A stretch of DNA of 64,000 nucleotides from Mesorhizobium hawassense (GTDB taxonomy: Bacteria > Pseudomonadota > Alphaproteobacteria > Rhizobiales > Rhizobiaceae). The position numbers and the translations under genes were made by a program. The notes under the pieces are model-generated. The model made no database searches. It was not told where the DNA came from and saw only the letters and a program-made list of their open reading frames with translations. This document shows positions 23,101 through 32,079 of the stretch, piece after piece. The number at the start of each line of letters is the position of its first letter. Within the stretch, counting starts at the first letter, position 1. Location: contig NZ_QMBP01000003.1 of the NCBI RefSeq assembly GCF_003289945.1, forward strand, positions 248,001-312,000, given 5' to 3'.

Positions 23101-23640
23101 GATGATCTCCTGGACGCCGGCCGGATTGAGGATCGGCACCATGGTGTCGACGAACAGGAACTCGGTGGCATGCGCATTGGTCGAGGATTCGGCCATGTGG
23201 TCGTCGCCCATCAGGGCCAGCACGCCGCCATGCTTCGACGAGCCGGCAAGATTGGCGTGGCGGAAGACGTCGCCGGAACGGTCGACGCCCGGCCCCTTGC
23301 CGTACCAGACCGAAAAGACGCCGTCATGCGTGCCCTCGCCCAGCAATTCGGTCTGCTGCGAGCCCCAGCAGGCGGTGGCGGCAAGCTCCTCGTTGAGGCC
23401 GGGCTGGAAGACGATGTCGGCCTGGGCGAGCTGCTTCTTGGCCCGCCAGAGCTGCATGTCGAGGCCGCCCAGCGGCGAGCCGCGATAGCCGGAGACGAAG
23501 CCCGCGGTGTTGAGACCGGCACGGCGGTCACGCTCGCGCTGCATCAAAAGCATGCGCACGACAGCCTGCGCGCCGGAAAGGAAGACGCGCTCCTTGCCAA
23601 GGTCGAACTTGTCGTCGAGCGCGACGTCGTGCAGCGTCAT
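20167..23640 (-). CDS. Indolepyruvate ferredoxin oxidoreductase, fused alpha-beta type
   Basis: A 1157-residue cytoplasmic 2-oxoacid:acceptor oxidoreductase. It starts with the family signature VFLSGAQAVVRMLLMQRERD and GFVSGYRGSPLGGLD, contains a thiamine-diphosphate binding half (GDGTYNHSGVLAIRFAL, KILYNDAVAMTGGQPHEG), a cysteine-rich ferredoxin-like segment (CEGCGDCGVQSNC) and a C-terminal gamma-type domain (GVGGTGVVTVGAVLGMAAHLEGKG). Such enzymes decarboxylate aryl-pyruvates from aromatic amino acids to acyl-CoA, and some rhizobial members act on branched-chain oxoacids. It stands alone, with promoter space of about 200 bp upstream. Confidence 0.93.
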   Translation of the reverse strand: MTLHDVALDDKFDLGKERVFLSGAQAVVRMLLMQRERDRRAGLNTAGFVSGYRGSPLGGLDMQLWRAKKQLAQADIVFQPGLNEELAATACWGSQQTELLGEGTHDGVFSVWYGKGPGVDRSGDVFRHANLAGSSKHGGVLALMGDDHMAESSTNAHATEFLFVDTMVPILNPAGVQEIIDYGLYGFAMSRFAGTWAAIKCVKDNIESSASVDASIERLNIVIPEFDMPPGGLNIRHEIDMLGQEERLHEYKRAAASAFIHANGLNRIVYSGGRNPKLGVITIGKSYLDVRQALEDIGIDEQAANRIGIRLFKVGCPWPLDFQHIAEFARGLDTIVVVEEKRSLIEVQLRENLYGTATQPVIVGKKDERGDWLFPAKGALDPNEIAIALGERILRTIGHSEEIAARVAKLRQFQAMLADTLDIGSRTPFFCSGCPHNSSTKVPDGSLAAAGIGCHFMALWMDRNTVGFTAMGGEGAQWVGQAPFSKRDHVFQNLGDGTYNHSGVLAIRFALSSDANITYKILYNDAVAMTGGQPHEGGLTVDMIAKQVRAEGVDRIAVVTDEPDKYAGKAEFPAGITIHHRDDLDLVQRELRDVKGVSVLIYDQTCAAEKRRRRKRGTFPDPDKRVFINELVCEGCGDCGVQSNCVSIQPVETEFGRKRRIDQSSCNKDFSCVNGFCPSFVTVHGGKIRKAEGIAGRADPLDGVPAPAEFRMGGQGWAAIIDGVGGTGVVTVGAVLGMAAHLEGKGCGMIDMAGLAQKGGSVFTHVRIAPTPEDIHAIRVSAGKADLVLGCDLVVSGAKKVLGAVREGHTIFLANTAEIMPGEFTRSADFSLPVERLKKAIRAAAGEDNAHFFDATRTATALFGNSLGANMFMLGFAFQHGGLPLSAEAVEKAIELNGEAVAMNVAAFRWGRRAAHQPDFVRGLVAQTGKPASKPVETLDDVIARRAAFLTAYQNATYARRYADRVATLRAAEAKAVPGSTAVTEAVARNLFKLMAIKDEYEVARLYTDGSFAADLAKQFQSYEKLEFHLAPPILGRRGNDGSPRKSSFGPWMMKGFRLLAALKGLRGSAFDLFGYTAERRIERRLLKEYEADLDLIAGALAPGRVEAAAALASVPALIRGYGHVRRASAGKAAGERERLIERLAQAPTEPALRAAE

Positions 23641-23848
23641 CAGGCATTTCCTCTGCGGCGGCGCTTACCAAAAAGCGGCCAACGTCGGAGTGGGACGCCG
23701 CAGTCTTTCTTCCCTTGCGGGAGAGGTCAAACAAAATCGCAGGTGCCAAATAACACGCAACAAACGGTCTGGCGAGTAGTTCGCCGCGCACGCAAGGTCA
23801 TGCTAACCGCTTCGTGAAGAACAAAAATTTCGCGTTGAAACACGCATT

Positions 23849-24379
23849 TCAGGTCGCCTTCGAGCAATCGGGCTTCGCCTCGTCGGGCAGCTTGCCGTCG
23901 GGATGACCGGCGAGGTCGGGATTGAGCTCGTATTTCGGCCCAATCACCAGCGGCCGGTCCGGCAGCATGGTCTGGTCCTCGGACGAGGTCATGGTGGTAT
24001 CGATGCTTTGCAGCAGCGTGCCGTTGGCATCCTGGATGCGGATCGAGACGGAATAGGGCTTGTCCTTGACCACGCAGGTGAGCGGCGGGCTGGTCAGCGT
24101 GATATGCGGCAGCTTCGGCCAGATCTTCTGGTTGACGATGAGCGGCTCGCCGCCGGCCGGGTTCTGGAAGCTCACCACCGCGACCTGGCCGTCGACCATC
24201 CGCCGCAGCGGCTTCAGCGTGATGACATAGGTGGCGATGGCTAGCCGGTAGTTGAACTCGAACAGCTTGCCGGAGATGGCGAAAAGCTGGTCCTTGCCGG
24301 TGTCGCGGCAGGCGCCGAGCGCGACCGCGGCGGTCAAAGCGGCGCCGACGACGATCGAACGGAAGAAACTGCTAGCCAT
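23849..24379 (-). CDS. Hypothetical lipoprotein
   Basis: A 176-residue protein with a lipoprotein signal: MASSFFRSIVVGAALTAAVA followed by the lipobox LGAC, predicting lipidation at the cysteine near residue 24. The mature part is mostly beta-like (ITLKPLRRMVDGQVAVVSFQNPAGGEPLIV, SVSIRIQDANGTLLQSIDTTM). I do not recognise a family. The start overlaps the end of the upstream CGNR gene by 8 bp, so the two are probably co-transcribed. ATG 24379 is chosen because it opens the signal peptide. Confidence 0.75.
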   Translation of the reverse strand: MASSFFRSIVVGAALTAAVALGACRDTGKDQLFAISGKLFEFNYRLAIATYVITLKPLRRMVDGQVAVVSFQNPAGGEPLIVNQKIWPKLPHITLTSPPLTCVVKDKPYSVSIRIQDANGTLLQSIDTTMTSSEDQTMLPDRPLVIGPKYELNPDLAGHPDGKLPDEAKPDCSKAT

Positions 24380-24980
24380 TGGTTGCCTCCTTGCCCGCCG
24401 TGCGGCGGCGGTAGTAACGGTTTGCCTTCTGGCGGTTGCCGCAGACGGCCATGTCGCACCAGAGGCGGCTGGCGTTGCGGCTGCGGTCGACGAACAGCCA
24501 GCTGCAATTGGGACAGATTCTGAGTCGCGCCACCGTCTCGTCGCGCAGCAGCGACAGCGCCGACACGGCCAGAGCCGCCTCGAAGGCAATCGGCGTTTGC
24601 GGATCGCCGAAAGGCTGGCCCGGCGTCCCGATCTCGGTCGCGCTGCCGGACAGTCCGCCGGCGCAGGCCGTCAGGAAATCGGGCAGGTGGCTGGTCGCGA
24701 CCGCGCCGTTCGACACGGCATGGCGAAACAGGCGGTCGGTCGCTTCGCGGATCGAGATGACGGCCGGCTTTATGCCGTTCGGCTCCTGCGCCTTCAGCCG
24801 CCGGCCGCCGAGCTCGGCGGCGCGGAAACCGCTCGCCGCTTCGGCGAAGCGGGCGATCTCGGCCGGATCGTCGAAGCGGTCAAACGTTTTTTCCGGATCG
24901 TTGCGCAGCACGACCGTGTTCGCCGTGTCGAGCGCAAGGATGCCGCCGGTGAAGCGGTGCGGGGTCCAGGAGACTGTCAT
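24372..24980 (-). CDS. CGNR zinc-finger (ABATE domain) putative regulator
   Basis: A 202-residue protein. The N-terminal two thirds are the ABATE-type domain (GGILALDTANTVVLRNDPEKTFDRFDDPAEIARF). The C-terminus is the zinc-binding CGNR domain: RICPNCSWLFVDRSRNASRLWCDMAVCGNRQKANRYYRRR with four cysteines. Proteins of this type are presumed transcription factors, mostly without characterised ligands. It is divergent from a LivH-type permease across a 93-bp spacer that contains a dyad, and overlaps the lipoprotein gene downstream. Confidence 0.88.
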   Translation of the reverse strand: MTVSWTPHRFTGGILALDTANTVVLRNDPEKTFDRFDDPAEIARFAEAASGFRAAELGGRRLKAQEPNGIKPAVISIREATDRLFRHAVSNGAVATSHLPDFLTACAGGLSGSATEIGTPGQPFGDPQTPIAFEAALAVSALSLLRDETVARLRICPNCSWLFVDRSRNASRLWCDMAVCGNRQKANRYYRRRTAGKEATNG

Positions 24981-24986
24981 GAGAGA

Positions 24987-25022
24987 AATCTAACCGATAA
25001 AACGCATTTGACAAGTTAGATT
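24987..25022. promoter_or_regulatory. Putative operator dyad between the CGNR gene and the LivH-like permease
   Basis: AATCTAAC at 24987-24994 is the exact inverse complement of GTTAGATT at 25015-25022, with centres 28 bp apart (just under three helical turns). A TTGACA hexamer at 25008-25013 lies inside it on the plus strand. The dyad starts 7 bases upstream of the CGNR start codon, so an autoregulating CGNR protein is the simplest reading. Confidence 0.5.
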
Positions 25023-25073
25023 CCGAATGCAAGTTTTCGGGCGGGTCGGATTGTCCGGCCCGTGGGACACCGC

Positions 25074-25979
25074 ATGCTCTATTTCTTCCAGCAGGTGCTG
25101 AACGGGCTGCATTCGGGCGCGCTCTATGCGCTGCTCGCCTTCGGCTATGTGCTGACCAACGGCATCCTGCACCGCACCAACCTTGCCTATGGCGCGCTGT
25201 TCGCCTTTTGCGGCCAGACGATGATCCTGACCGCCGCCTTCGGCTACCAGGCGCTATGGCTGACGCTGGCCGCGGCGGTGGCGCTCGGCGTGGCCGCCGC
25301 CGTGCTTTACGCCGCGCTGATCAGCCATGTCCTGTCGCGCAGCGTGTTCGAACGGCTGGCCGACCGTTCGCCCAACGCCATCGTGGTGACGACGCTCGGC
25401 ATCCTGATCTTCCTGTCGGAGGCCAGCCGCATCGCCGCCGACACGCATGATTTGTGGCTGCCGCCGATGCTCGCCACCCCGATCATTTTCGCCGAGGGCG
25501 ACGGCTTCAAGGTCACGCTCACCGTCATCCAGTTGCTCGACTGCGCGGTGGTCGTCGCGCTGGTGGCGCTGGCGGCCTGGCTGTTTTCCCACTCCAACTT
25601 CGGCCGTTCATGGCGCGCCGTCTCCGACGATCCGAAGGCGGCGGCGATGTGCGGCGTCGACGTCACCGCGGTGTTCCGCCGCGCCGTGCTGTTCGGCGGT
25701 TTCTGCGCGGCCCTGGCCGGCGTTCTGGCGGGTCTCTATTACGGCAATGTCAGCTTCGGCACCGGACTGGTCTACGGTCTCAAGATCCTGTTCGTGACGG
25801 CCGTCGGCGGCTATCTGTCGCCGCTCAAGGCAGCCCTTGGCGCCGCCGCCTTCGGCATGGCCGAATCGCTCTGGGCCGGCTACTTCCCGCTCGAATGGCG
25901 CGACGCCTGGATCTACCTCTTCCTCGTCGCCATGCTGGTGCTGATCGGCGCCGGGCGCGATCAGGCCAAGATCGCCTGA
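25074..25979 (+). CDS. Branched-chain amino acid ABC transporter permease (LivH type), orphan
   Basis: A 301-residue inner-membrane protein with about eight helices. It starts MLYFFQQVLNGLHSGALYALLAFGYVLTNGILHRTNLAYGALFAF, the standard LivH opening, and has the coupling-loop region GRSWRAVSDDPKAAAMCGVDVTAVFRRAVLFGGFCAALAG and a closing YLSPLKAALGAAAFGMAESLWAGYFP segment. No LivM, LivG, LivF or binding protein is adjacent, so partners must be elsewhere. ATG 25074 is preferred to GTG 25062 on family alignment; neither has a strong ribosome site. Confidence 0.87.
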   Translation: MLYFFQQVLNGLHSGALYALLAFGYVLTNGILHRTNLAYGALFAFCGQTMILTAAFGYQALWLTLAAAVALGVAAAVLYAALISHVLSRSVFERLADRSPNAIVVTTLGILIFLSEASRIAADTHDLWLPPMLATPIIFAEGDGFKVTLTVIQLLDCAVVVALVALAAWLFSHSNFGRSWRAVSDDPKAAAMCGVDVTAVFRRAVLFGGFCAALAGVLAGLYYGNVSFGTGLVYGLKILFVTAVGGYLSPLKAALGAAAFGMAESLWAGYFPLEWRDAWIYLFLVAMLVLIGAGRDQAKIA

Positions 25980-26164
25980 GCTTTCCCAGACTTTGGTTGC
26001 ATGACGTATCGTCAAACGGTGGCGTTTCGGCGCTGTCTGGCGTGCCGACCTGTTCGGCGCGGCTTTGCCATGTTGACCTGCCGGACCACGCACTGCATAC
26101 CGTTGGGCCAAGCGACGCGACACCGGGGGGGAATCGGGCGCGGGGCTGATCAGGGAGGATATGC

Positions 26165-26770
26165 ATGGTCGGGCTTCTCGCTCTTTCCAGGACGATCGAT
26201 CGCATCAATGAATTCATCGGTCGCTGGGTCTCGTGGCTGATCCTGCTCGCGATCCTGGTCAGCGCCGGCAATGCCGTCATCCGCAAGGTGTTCGACATCT
26301 CCTCCAATGCCTGGCTGGAGCTGCAATGGTACCTGTTCGGCGCCGCTTTCATGCTGGCCGCCGCCTACACGCTGAAGCAGAACGACCATATCCGCATCGA
26401 CATCGTCTACGGCATGTTCTCGCAGCGCGTGCAACATTGGATCGACCTGCTCGGCCACCTGCTCTTCCTGATGCCCTTCGTGGTGCTGATGGTGATCTAT
26501 TTCGTGCCCTACGTGTCGCTGTCCTTCCACAGCGGCGAGATGTCGACCAATGCCGGCGGCCTGATCGTGTGGCCGGCCAAGGCGATCCTGCTGGTCGGCT
26601 TCTTCCTGCTCGCGCTGCAGGGTGTCTCCGAGATCATCAAGAAGATCGCCATCATGCGCGGCGACATGGACGATCCCAATCCCTTCGTGTCGGCGCATGA
26701 CCAGGCCAAGCTCGAGGCCGAGGCGCTGGCCGAAGAAGCCAAGGCGATCGCGGGCGAGGTCCGCTCATGA
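26165..26770 (+). CDS. TRAP transporter small permease (DctQ family, TakQ-like)
   Basis: A 201-residue four-helix membrane protein. It shows the DctQ pattern: RINEFIGRWVSWLILLAILVSAGNAVIRKVFDISSNAWLELQWYLFGAAFMLAAAYTLKQNDHIRIDIVY. An Ala/Glu-rich coiled tail ends the protein. GGGAGG at 26153-26158 gives ideal spacing to ATG 26165; an ATG at 26161 is in another frame. The last four bases overlap the DctM start (ATGA). The operon belongs with the TakP-like binding protein encoded at 29943-31052. Confidence 0.93.
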   Translation: MVGLLALSRTIDRINEFIGRWVSWLILLAILVSAGNAVIRKVFDISSNAWLELQWYLFGAAFMLAAAYTLKQNDHIRIDIVYGMFSQRVQHWIDLLGHLLFLMPFVVLMVIYFVPYVSLSFHSGEMSTNAGGLIVWPAKAILLVGFFLLALQGVSEIIKKIAIMRGDMDDPNPFVSAHDQAKLEAEALAEEAKAIAGEVRS

Positions 26771-28548
26771 TCGAATTCATCGCCCAGAACATGGCGCCGA
26801 TCATGTTCGCCTCGCTGATCATCTTCCTGTTGATCGGCTACCCCGTCGCCTTCTCGCTCGCCGCCAACGGCCTGCTGTTCTTCTTCATCGGCGTGGTGCT
26901 GTCGCCCTATTCCGGCGGGTCGATCAACCTCGCCTGGCCGCTGCTGCATGCGCTGCCCGACAATTTCTACGGCACCAGGGTGATGTCCAACGACACGCTT
27001 CTGGCGATACCGTTCTTCACCTTCATGGGCATCGTGCTGGAACGCTCCGGCATGGCCGAGGATCTGCTCGACACGGTGGGGCAGCTGTTCGGCCCGATCC
27101 GCGGCGGGCTTGCCTATGCGGTGATCTTCGTCGGTGCGCTGCTTGCCGCCACGACCGGCGTGGTGGCTGCCTCCGTCATCGCCATGGGCCTGATTTCGCT
27201 GCCGATCATGCTGCGCTACGGCTACGATCGGCGTCTCGCGTCAGGCGTCATCGCAGCCTCGGGCACGCTGGCCCAGATCATCCCGCCCTCGCTGGTCCTG
27301 ATCGTGCTTGCCGACCAGCTTGGACGCTCGGTCGGCGACATGTATGCCGGCGCCCTGGTCCCCGGCCTCGTGCTGACCGGCATCTACATGCTCTACATCC
27401 TGATCGTGTCGATCGTCCGGCCGAACGCGATGCCGGCATTGCCGCTCGAAGCCCGCACGCTCGGCCACGGCGTGATCTCGCTGATCGTGGCGCTGCTGGT
27501 CGCCGGCGCGATCTCCTATGCGGCCTATCGGTACCTCGCGCCGGCGCATGGCGACAATGCGGACATCCTTGGCGCCGCCGTCGGCGTGATCGTCATCTAC
27601 ATCGTGGCGATCGCCGACCAGCGGCTCAGGATCAACATGATGTCCAAGCTGGCGCAGCAGGTGGTGATCGTGCTGATCCCGCCGCTGGCGCTGATCTTCC
27701 TGGTGCTCGGCACGATCTTCCTCGGCATCGCCACACCGACCGAGGGCGGCGCGATGGGTTCAGTTGGCGCGTTGATCATGGCTGCGGCAAAGGGGCGGCT
27801 GTCGTTCGACGTCATCAAGCAGGCGCTGGCCTCGACGACGCGGCTCTCCTCCTTCGTGCTGTTCATCCTGATTGGCGCGCGGGTGTTTTCGCTCACCTTC
27901 TACGGCGTCAACGGTCACATCTGGGTCGAGCACCTCTTGACCTCGCTGCCCGGCGGCGAGACCGGCTTCCTGATCGGCGTCAACATCCTGGTCTTCGTGC
28001 TCGCCTTCTTCCTCGACTTCTTCGAACTCGCCTTCATCATCGTGCCGCTGCTGGCGCCCGCCGCCGACAAGCTCGGCATCGACCTGATCTGGTTCGGCGT
28101 GCTGCTCGGCGTCAACATGCAGACGAGCTTCATGCACCCGCCCTTCGGCTTCGCGCTGTTCTACCTGCGCTCGGTCGCGGCCCGCGTGCCTTACCTCGAC
28201 AGGATCACCGGCAAGCAGATCGCGCCGGTCACCACCGGGCAGATCTATTGGGGCGCGGTGCCGTTCGTCTGCATCCAAGTGATCATGATCGGGCTCACCA
28301 TCGCCTTCCCGCAAATGGTCATGCGCTACAAGGGGCCGGTGGTGGAGCCCGGCACTATCGACATCAAGCTGCCCGACATGCCCGCGCTGGCGCCGCTCGG
28401 CACGCCCCCGGCCAACAATGACGCGGCTCCCGCCAGTGGCGGCGCGCCGGCGGCGCCCGACCTGTCGCAACCGCCCAATTTCGGCGACGCGCCGACCCAG
28501 CCGGCAGCGCCGGCGCCGGACCTGTCGCAACCGCCCAAATTCAACTAG
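26767..28548 (+). CDS. TRAP transporter large permease (DctM family, TakM-like)
   Basis: A 593-residue membrane protein, longer than typical DctM subunits (about 430). Helical segments run from residue 10 to about 530 and include the family blocks NDTLLAIPFFTFMGIVLERSG, GVVAASVIAMGLISLPIMLRYGYD and IPPSLVLIVLADQLGRSVGDMYAGALVPG. A C-terminal Pro/Ala-rich tail contains two copies of a PDLSQPP motif. The extra length in the middle and tail is typical of the TakM type. It would carry 2-oxoacids with sodium. Confidence 0.93.
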   Translation: MIEFIAQNMAPIMFASLIIFLLIGYPVAFSLAANGLLFFFIGVVLSPYSGGSINLAWPLLHALPDNFYGTRVMSNDTLLAIPFFTFMGIVLERSGMAEDLLDTVGQLFGPIRGGLAYAVIFVGALLAATTGVVAASVIAMGLISLPIMLRYGYDRRLASGVIAASGTLAQIIPPSLVLIVLADQLGRSVGDMYAGALVPGLVLTGIYMLYILIVSIVRPNAMPALPLEARTLGHGVISLIVALLVAGAISYAAYRYLAPAHGDNADILGAAVGVIVIYIVAIADQRLRINMMSKLAQQVVIVLIPPLALIFLVLGTIFLGIATPTEGGAMGSVGALIMAAAKGRLSFDVIKQALASTTRLSSFVLFILIGARVFSLTFYGVNGHIWVEHLLTSLPGGETGFLIGVNILVFVLAFFLDFFELAFIIVPLLAPAADKLGIDLIWFGVLLGVNMQTSFMHPPFGFALFYLRSVAARVPYLDRITGKQIAPVTTGQIYWGAVPFVCIQVIMIGLTIAFPQMVMRYKGPVVEPGTIDIKLPDMPALAPLGTPPANNDAAPASGGAPAAPDLSQPPNFGDAPTQPAAPAPDLSQPPKFN

Positions 28549-28578
28549 GGCATTTCACAGAAACGGAGAAATGCCCTA
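28546..28578 (+). terminator. Hairpin terminator after the TRAP permease gene
   Basis: TAGGGCATTTC (28546-28556) pairs perfectly with GAAATGCCCTA (28568-28578), then follows a T-rich TCTCTTTGTTTT. The left arm includes the stop codon TAG of the DctM gene. It probably ends the takQM transcript before the dehydrogenase gene. Confidence 0.65.
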
Positions 28579-28668
28579 TCTCTTTGTTTTGACGCAATTT
28601 CGGACGGAAGGCTACGGCGAAGCCGCCGAGCCTAACCGCTTCACACTTTTCCTGAAATTGCTCTGAGG
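28579..28668. repeat. Rhizobial-type intergenic repeat
   Basis: The stretch after the hairpin (TTTTGACGCAATTTCGGACGG, then a short GC-rich dyad, ACCGCTTCACACTTTTCCTG and AAATTGCTC) resembles a repeat that I recall as frequent between genes of Mesorhizobium and related genera. The ends (GCAATTTC and GAAATTGC) are inverted copies, so it is a palindromic element. It lies directly before the ribosome site of the alcohol dehydrogenase. Identification by memory only. Confidence 0.5.
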
Positions 28669-28676
28669 TGATAGCC

Positions 28677-29705
28677 ATGAGAGCCGTGCGACTGGAAGCG
28701 GTGGGCAACATCGGGTTGCGCGAGATCCCAAAACCCGTTCCAGGGCACGAGGACGTTCTCGTGCGCATCGAGGCCTGCGGTGTCTGCGGCACCGACCGGC
28801 ATCTTTTTCACGGCGAGTTCCCCTGCACGCCGCCGGTGACGCTCGGCCATGAGTTCGCCGGCATCGTCGAAGCCGTCGGCGAGGCGGTGTCCGGCATTGC
28901 GGTCGGCGACCGCGTCACCGGCGATCCCAACATCGCCTGCGGACGCTGCGCCCACTGCCATGCCGGCCGCGTCAATCTCTGCAGCAATCTCAGGGCCATC
29001 GGCATCCACCGCGACGGCGGCTTCGCCGACTACGTTCTGATGCCGCGCAAGCAGGCGTTCAAGCTGCCGGCAAATCTCAAGCCGATGCATGGCGCCTTCT
29101 GCGAGCCGCTGGCCTGCTGCCTGCACGGCGTCGACCTCGCCGCGATCAGGCCGGGCGCGTCGGTGGTGGTGCTTGGCGGCGGCGTCATCGGCCTGCTCGT
29201 CGTGCAACTGGCGAAGCTCGCGGGGGCAACGACCATCATCCTGTCGACCAGGCAGGCCTCGCGCCGCGCGCTCGCCGAGGAGCTCGGCGCGACGGCGACG
29301 ATCGATCCGAGCGCCGGTGACCCTGTCGCAGCTATCGCCGGTCCGTCCGGCCTGGTGCCCGGCGGTGTCGACGTCGTGCTGGAATGCGCCGGTGTGCGCG
29401 ATACGGTGGAGCAATCGACACGGATGGCCCGGGCCGGCGGCACCGTCGTCATCATCGGCGTCGTGCCGCAAGGCATGAAGGTGGAAATCGAGCCGTTCGA
29501 TCTTTTGTTCCGCGAGTTGAAGGTGCTCGGCTCCTTCCTCAATCCGTTCACGCATGACCGGGCGGCGCAGTTGATTGCCTCCGGCGCGATCGAGGTCGAC
29601 AGGCTGATTTCGAAACATGTCAGCCTGGAAGAAGCACCGGACGTGATCGCCAACCCGCCCGCGCCAGGAGAGGTCAAGGTGCTGGTGGTGCCGGGCAAAA
29701 GCTGA
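28677..29705 (+). CDS. Zinc-dependent alcohol dehydrogenase (MDR superfamily)
   Basis: A 342-residue medium-chain dehydrogenase. Catalytic zinc ligands are visible at Cys34/Cys37 and the GHE motif at 57-59, structural zinc cysteines at 88, 91, 94 and 102, and a Rossmann GGGVIG motif near 167-172. The pattern is closest to sorbitol/threonine/galactitol-type dehydrogenases, oxidising a polyol or secondary alcohol with NAD. ATG 28677 has GAGGTG at the right distance. It sits between the TRAP permeases and the TRAP binding protein, suggesting a linked substrate, but this is not certain. Confidence 0.92.
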   Translation: MRAVRLEAVGNIGLREIPKPVPGHEDVLVRIEACGVCGTDRHLFHGEFPCTPPVTLGHEFAGIVEAVGEAVSGIAVGDRVTGDPNIACGRCAHCHAGRVNLCSNLRAIGIHRDGGFADYVLMPRKQAFKLPANLKPMHGAFCEPLACCLHGVDLAAIRPGASVVVLGGGVIGLLVVQLAKLAGATTIILSTRQASRRALAEELGATATIDPSAGDPVAAIAGPSGLVPGGVDVVLECAGVRDTVEQSTRMARAGGTVVIIGVVPQGMKVEIEPFDLLFRELKVLGSFLNPFTHDRAAQLIASGAIEVDRLISKHVSLEEAPDVIANPPAPGEVKVLVVPGKS

Positions 29706-29756
29706 AGTGCAGTCTTGCAGCGTCGGCGATTGGCGAACCCGCCGATGACAGCGCCC

Positions 29757-29934
29757 CTCTCCCCGTCACTATACGGGGAGAGGATGCCGGCAGGCAGGTG
29801 AGGGGCAGCGCCAATGCTGGATAGATAAGGCACGAGGTTGGGGCTTCAGCCTTCCGCTTGAGCCCAGGGCAATTCAACCGCCGAAGCCTGCGCCGCCCCG
29901 CACCTTCTCCCCGTATAGTGACGGGGAGAAGGTG
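29757..29934. repeat. Pair of inverted palindromic elements between convergent genes
   Basis: Hairpin 29757-29782 has CTCTCCCCGT facing ACGGGGAGAG around CACTAT; hairpin 29901-29934 has CACCTTCTCCCCGT facing ACGGGGAGAAGGTG. The two are in opposite orientation, and TGAGGGGCAGCGCC follows the first at 29799-29812. The same units appear in the complete element at 46942-47098. Lying between convergent stops, the stems may also terminate both transcripts. Confidence 0.8.
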
Positions 29935-29942
29935 CTAAACGC

Positions 29943-31085
<1,143 letters not shown>

Positions 31086-31293
31086 CTAAAGGCCTTGCTG
31101 CCTTGGCCGGTTGCGCGAAACAATACACGGGCAAGATGTCGAGTCCAGCATCACGGGCAACGTGCAACTATAGTCTAACGCCATTCGCCCTGGCCTATGC
31201 GAGGCAGCGAAACTTGCCATGGCAAACTGCCTTCAGATCGCCTATTTTGCAGGCAGTCTAACTCCTTAGCTCTCGAAGGAACGCAAACCCAAA

Positions 31294-32067
31294 ATGCAGC
31301 AGCCGCTCGTCGCAGTCTCGTCCGACGTCCGCCAGTTCGACAACTACACCTGGCACGCAGCACCCCAGCAATATCTGGAAGCGGCGGTCGCGGGGGCCGG
31401 GGTGTTTCCGCTGCTGGTGCCGTCCTTCGGCGATCGGCTCGACCTGGACGAATTGCTGTCGGCGGTCGACGGCGTCATGGTGACCGGTTCGAAGTCCAAT
31501 GTGCATCCTTCGCTCTATGGCGGCGATCCGAGCGAGGCCAACGGCCCCTACGATCCGGCGCGCGATGCCACCACGCTGCCACTGATCCGCAAGGCGATCG
31601 AGCGCGGCGTGCCGCTGCTTGCCATCTGCCGCGGCATCCAGGAGCTGAACGTTGCGCTGGGCGGCACTCTGGGCACCGAGATCCAGGAACGCGAGGGCTC
31701 GCTCGACCACCGCGCGGCGGTGAGCGACAATCAGGACGAGCGCTTCGGCATCCACCAGACGATCTCGATCAAGCCTGGAAGCTGCCTTGCCGGCGTGTTC
31801 GGCGCCGGGGAAATCAAGGTGAACTCCTTGCATCGCCAGGCGATCGACCTGCTGGGCTCCAGGCTCCAGGTCGAGGCTTTGGCCACCGACGGAACGATCG
31901 AGGCGGTCTCGGTCAAGGATGCCCGCGCCTTCGCGGTCGGCGTGCAATGGCACCCCGAATATTGGGTGAAGTCGGACAGCAACTCCGCCAAGATCTTCAA
32001 GGCTTTCGGCGATGCCGTGCGGCTGCACGCGGCGGCGAAGACCGGAGCCCGCGCGGCGGCGGAGTAA
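31294..32067 (+). CDS. Class I glutamine-amidotransferase-like hydrolase (gamma-glutamyl-GABA hydrolase family)
   Basis: A 257-residue protein of Peptidase C26. The catalytic triad is visible: Cys112 in LLAICRGIQELN, His220 and Glu222 in VGVQWHPEYW. GATase patterns VMVTGSKSNVHPSLYGG and GTEIQ also fit. Such enzymes release glutamate from gamma-glutamylated amines in putrescine degradation. ATG 31294 is preceded by GAAGGA. No other putrescine gene is adjacent, though a glutamine-synthetase-like gene lies about 10 kb away. The gene is divergent from takP. Confidence 0.88.
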   Translation: MQQPLVAVSSDVRQFDNYTWHAAPQQYLEAAVAGAGVFPLLVPSFGDRLDLDELLSAVDGVMVTGSKSNVHPSLYGGDPSEANGPYDPARDATTLPLIRKAIERGVPLLAICRGIQELNVALGGTLGTEIQEREGSLDHRAAVSDNQDERFGIHQTISIKPGSCLAGVFGAGEIKVNSLHRQAIDLLGSRLQVEALATDGTIEAVSVKDARAFAVGVQWHPEYWVKSDSNSAKIFKAFGDAVRLHAAAKTGARAAAE

Positions 32068-32079
32068 TTCCGCTTAATC

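Noticed and set aside
20095..23817. Very long plus-strand open frame (over 1200 codons)
   Set aside because: It is the antisense shadow of the fused indolepyruvate oxidoreductase, which has clear domain motifs; the plus-strand translation has low-complexity Arg/Gly/Asp/His-rich sequence with no family pattern.
29757..29934. Hairpins between convergent genes as tRNA or riboswitch
   Set aside because: They are simple perfect palindromes repeated at 46942-47098, with no cloverleaf or known riboswitch core.
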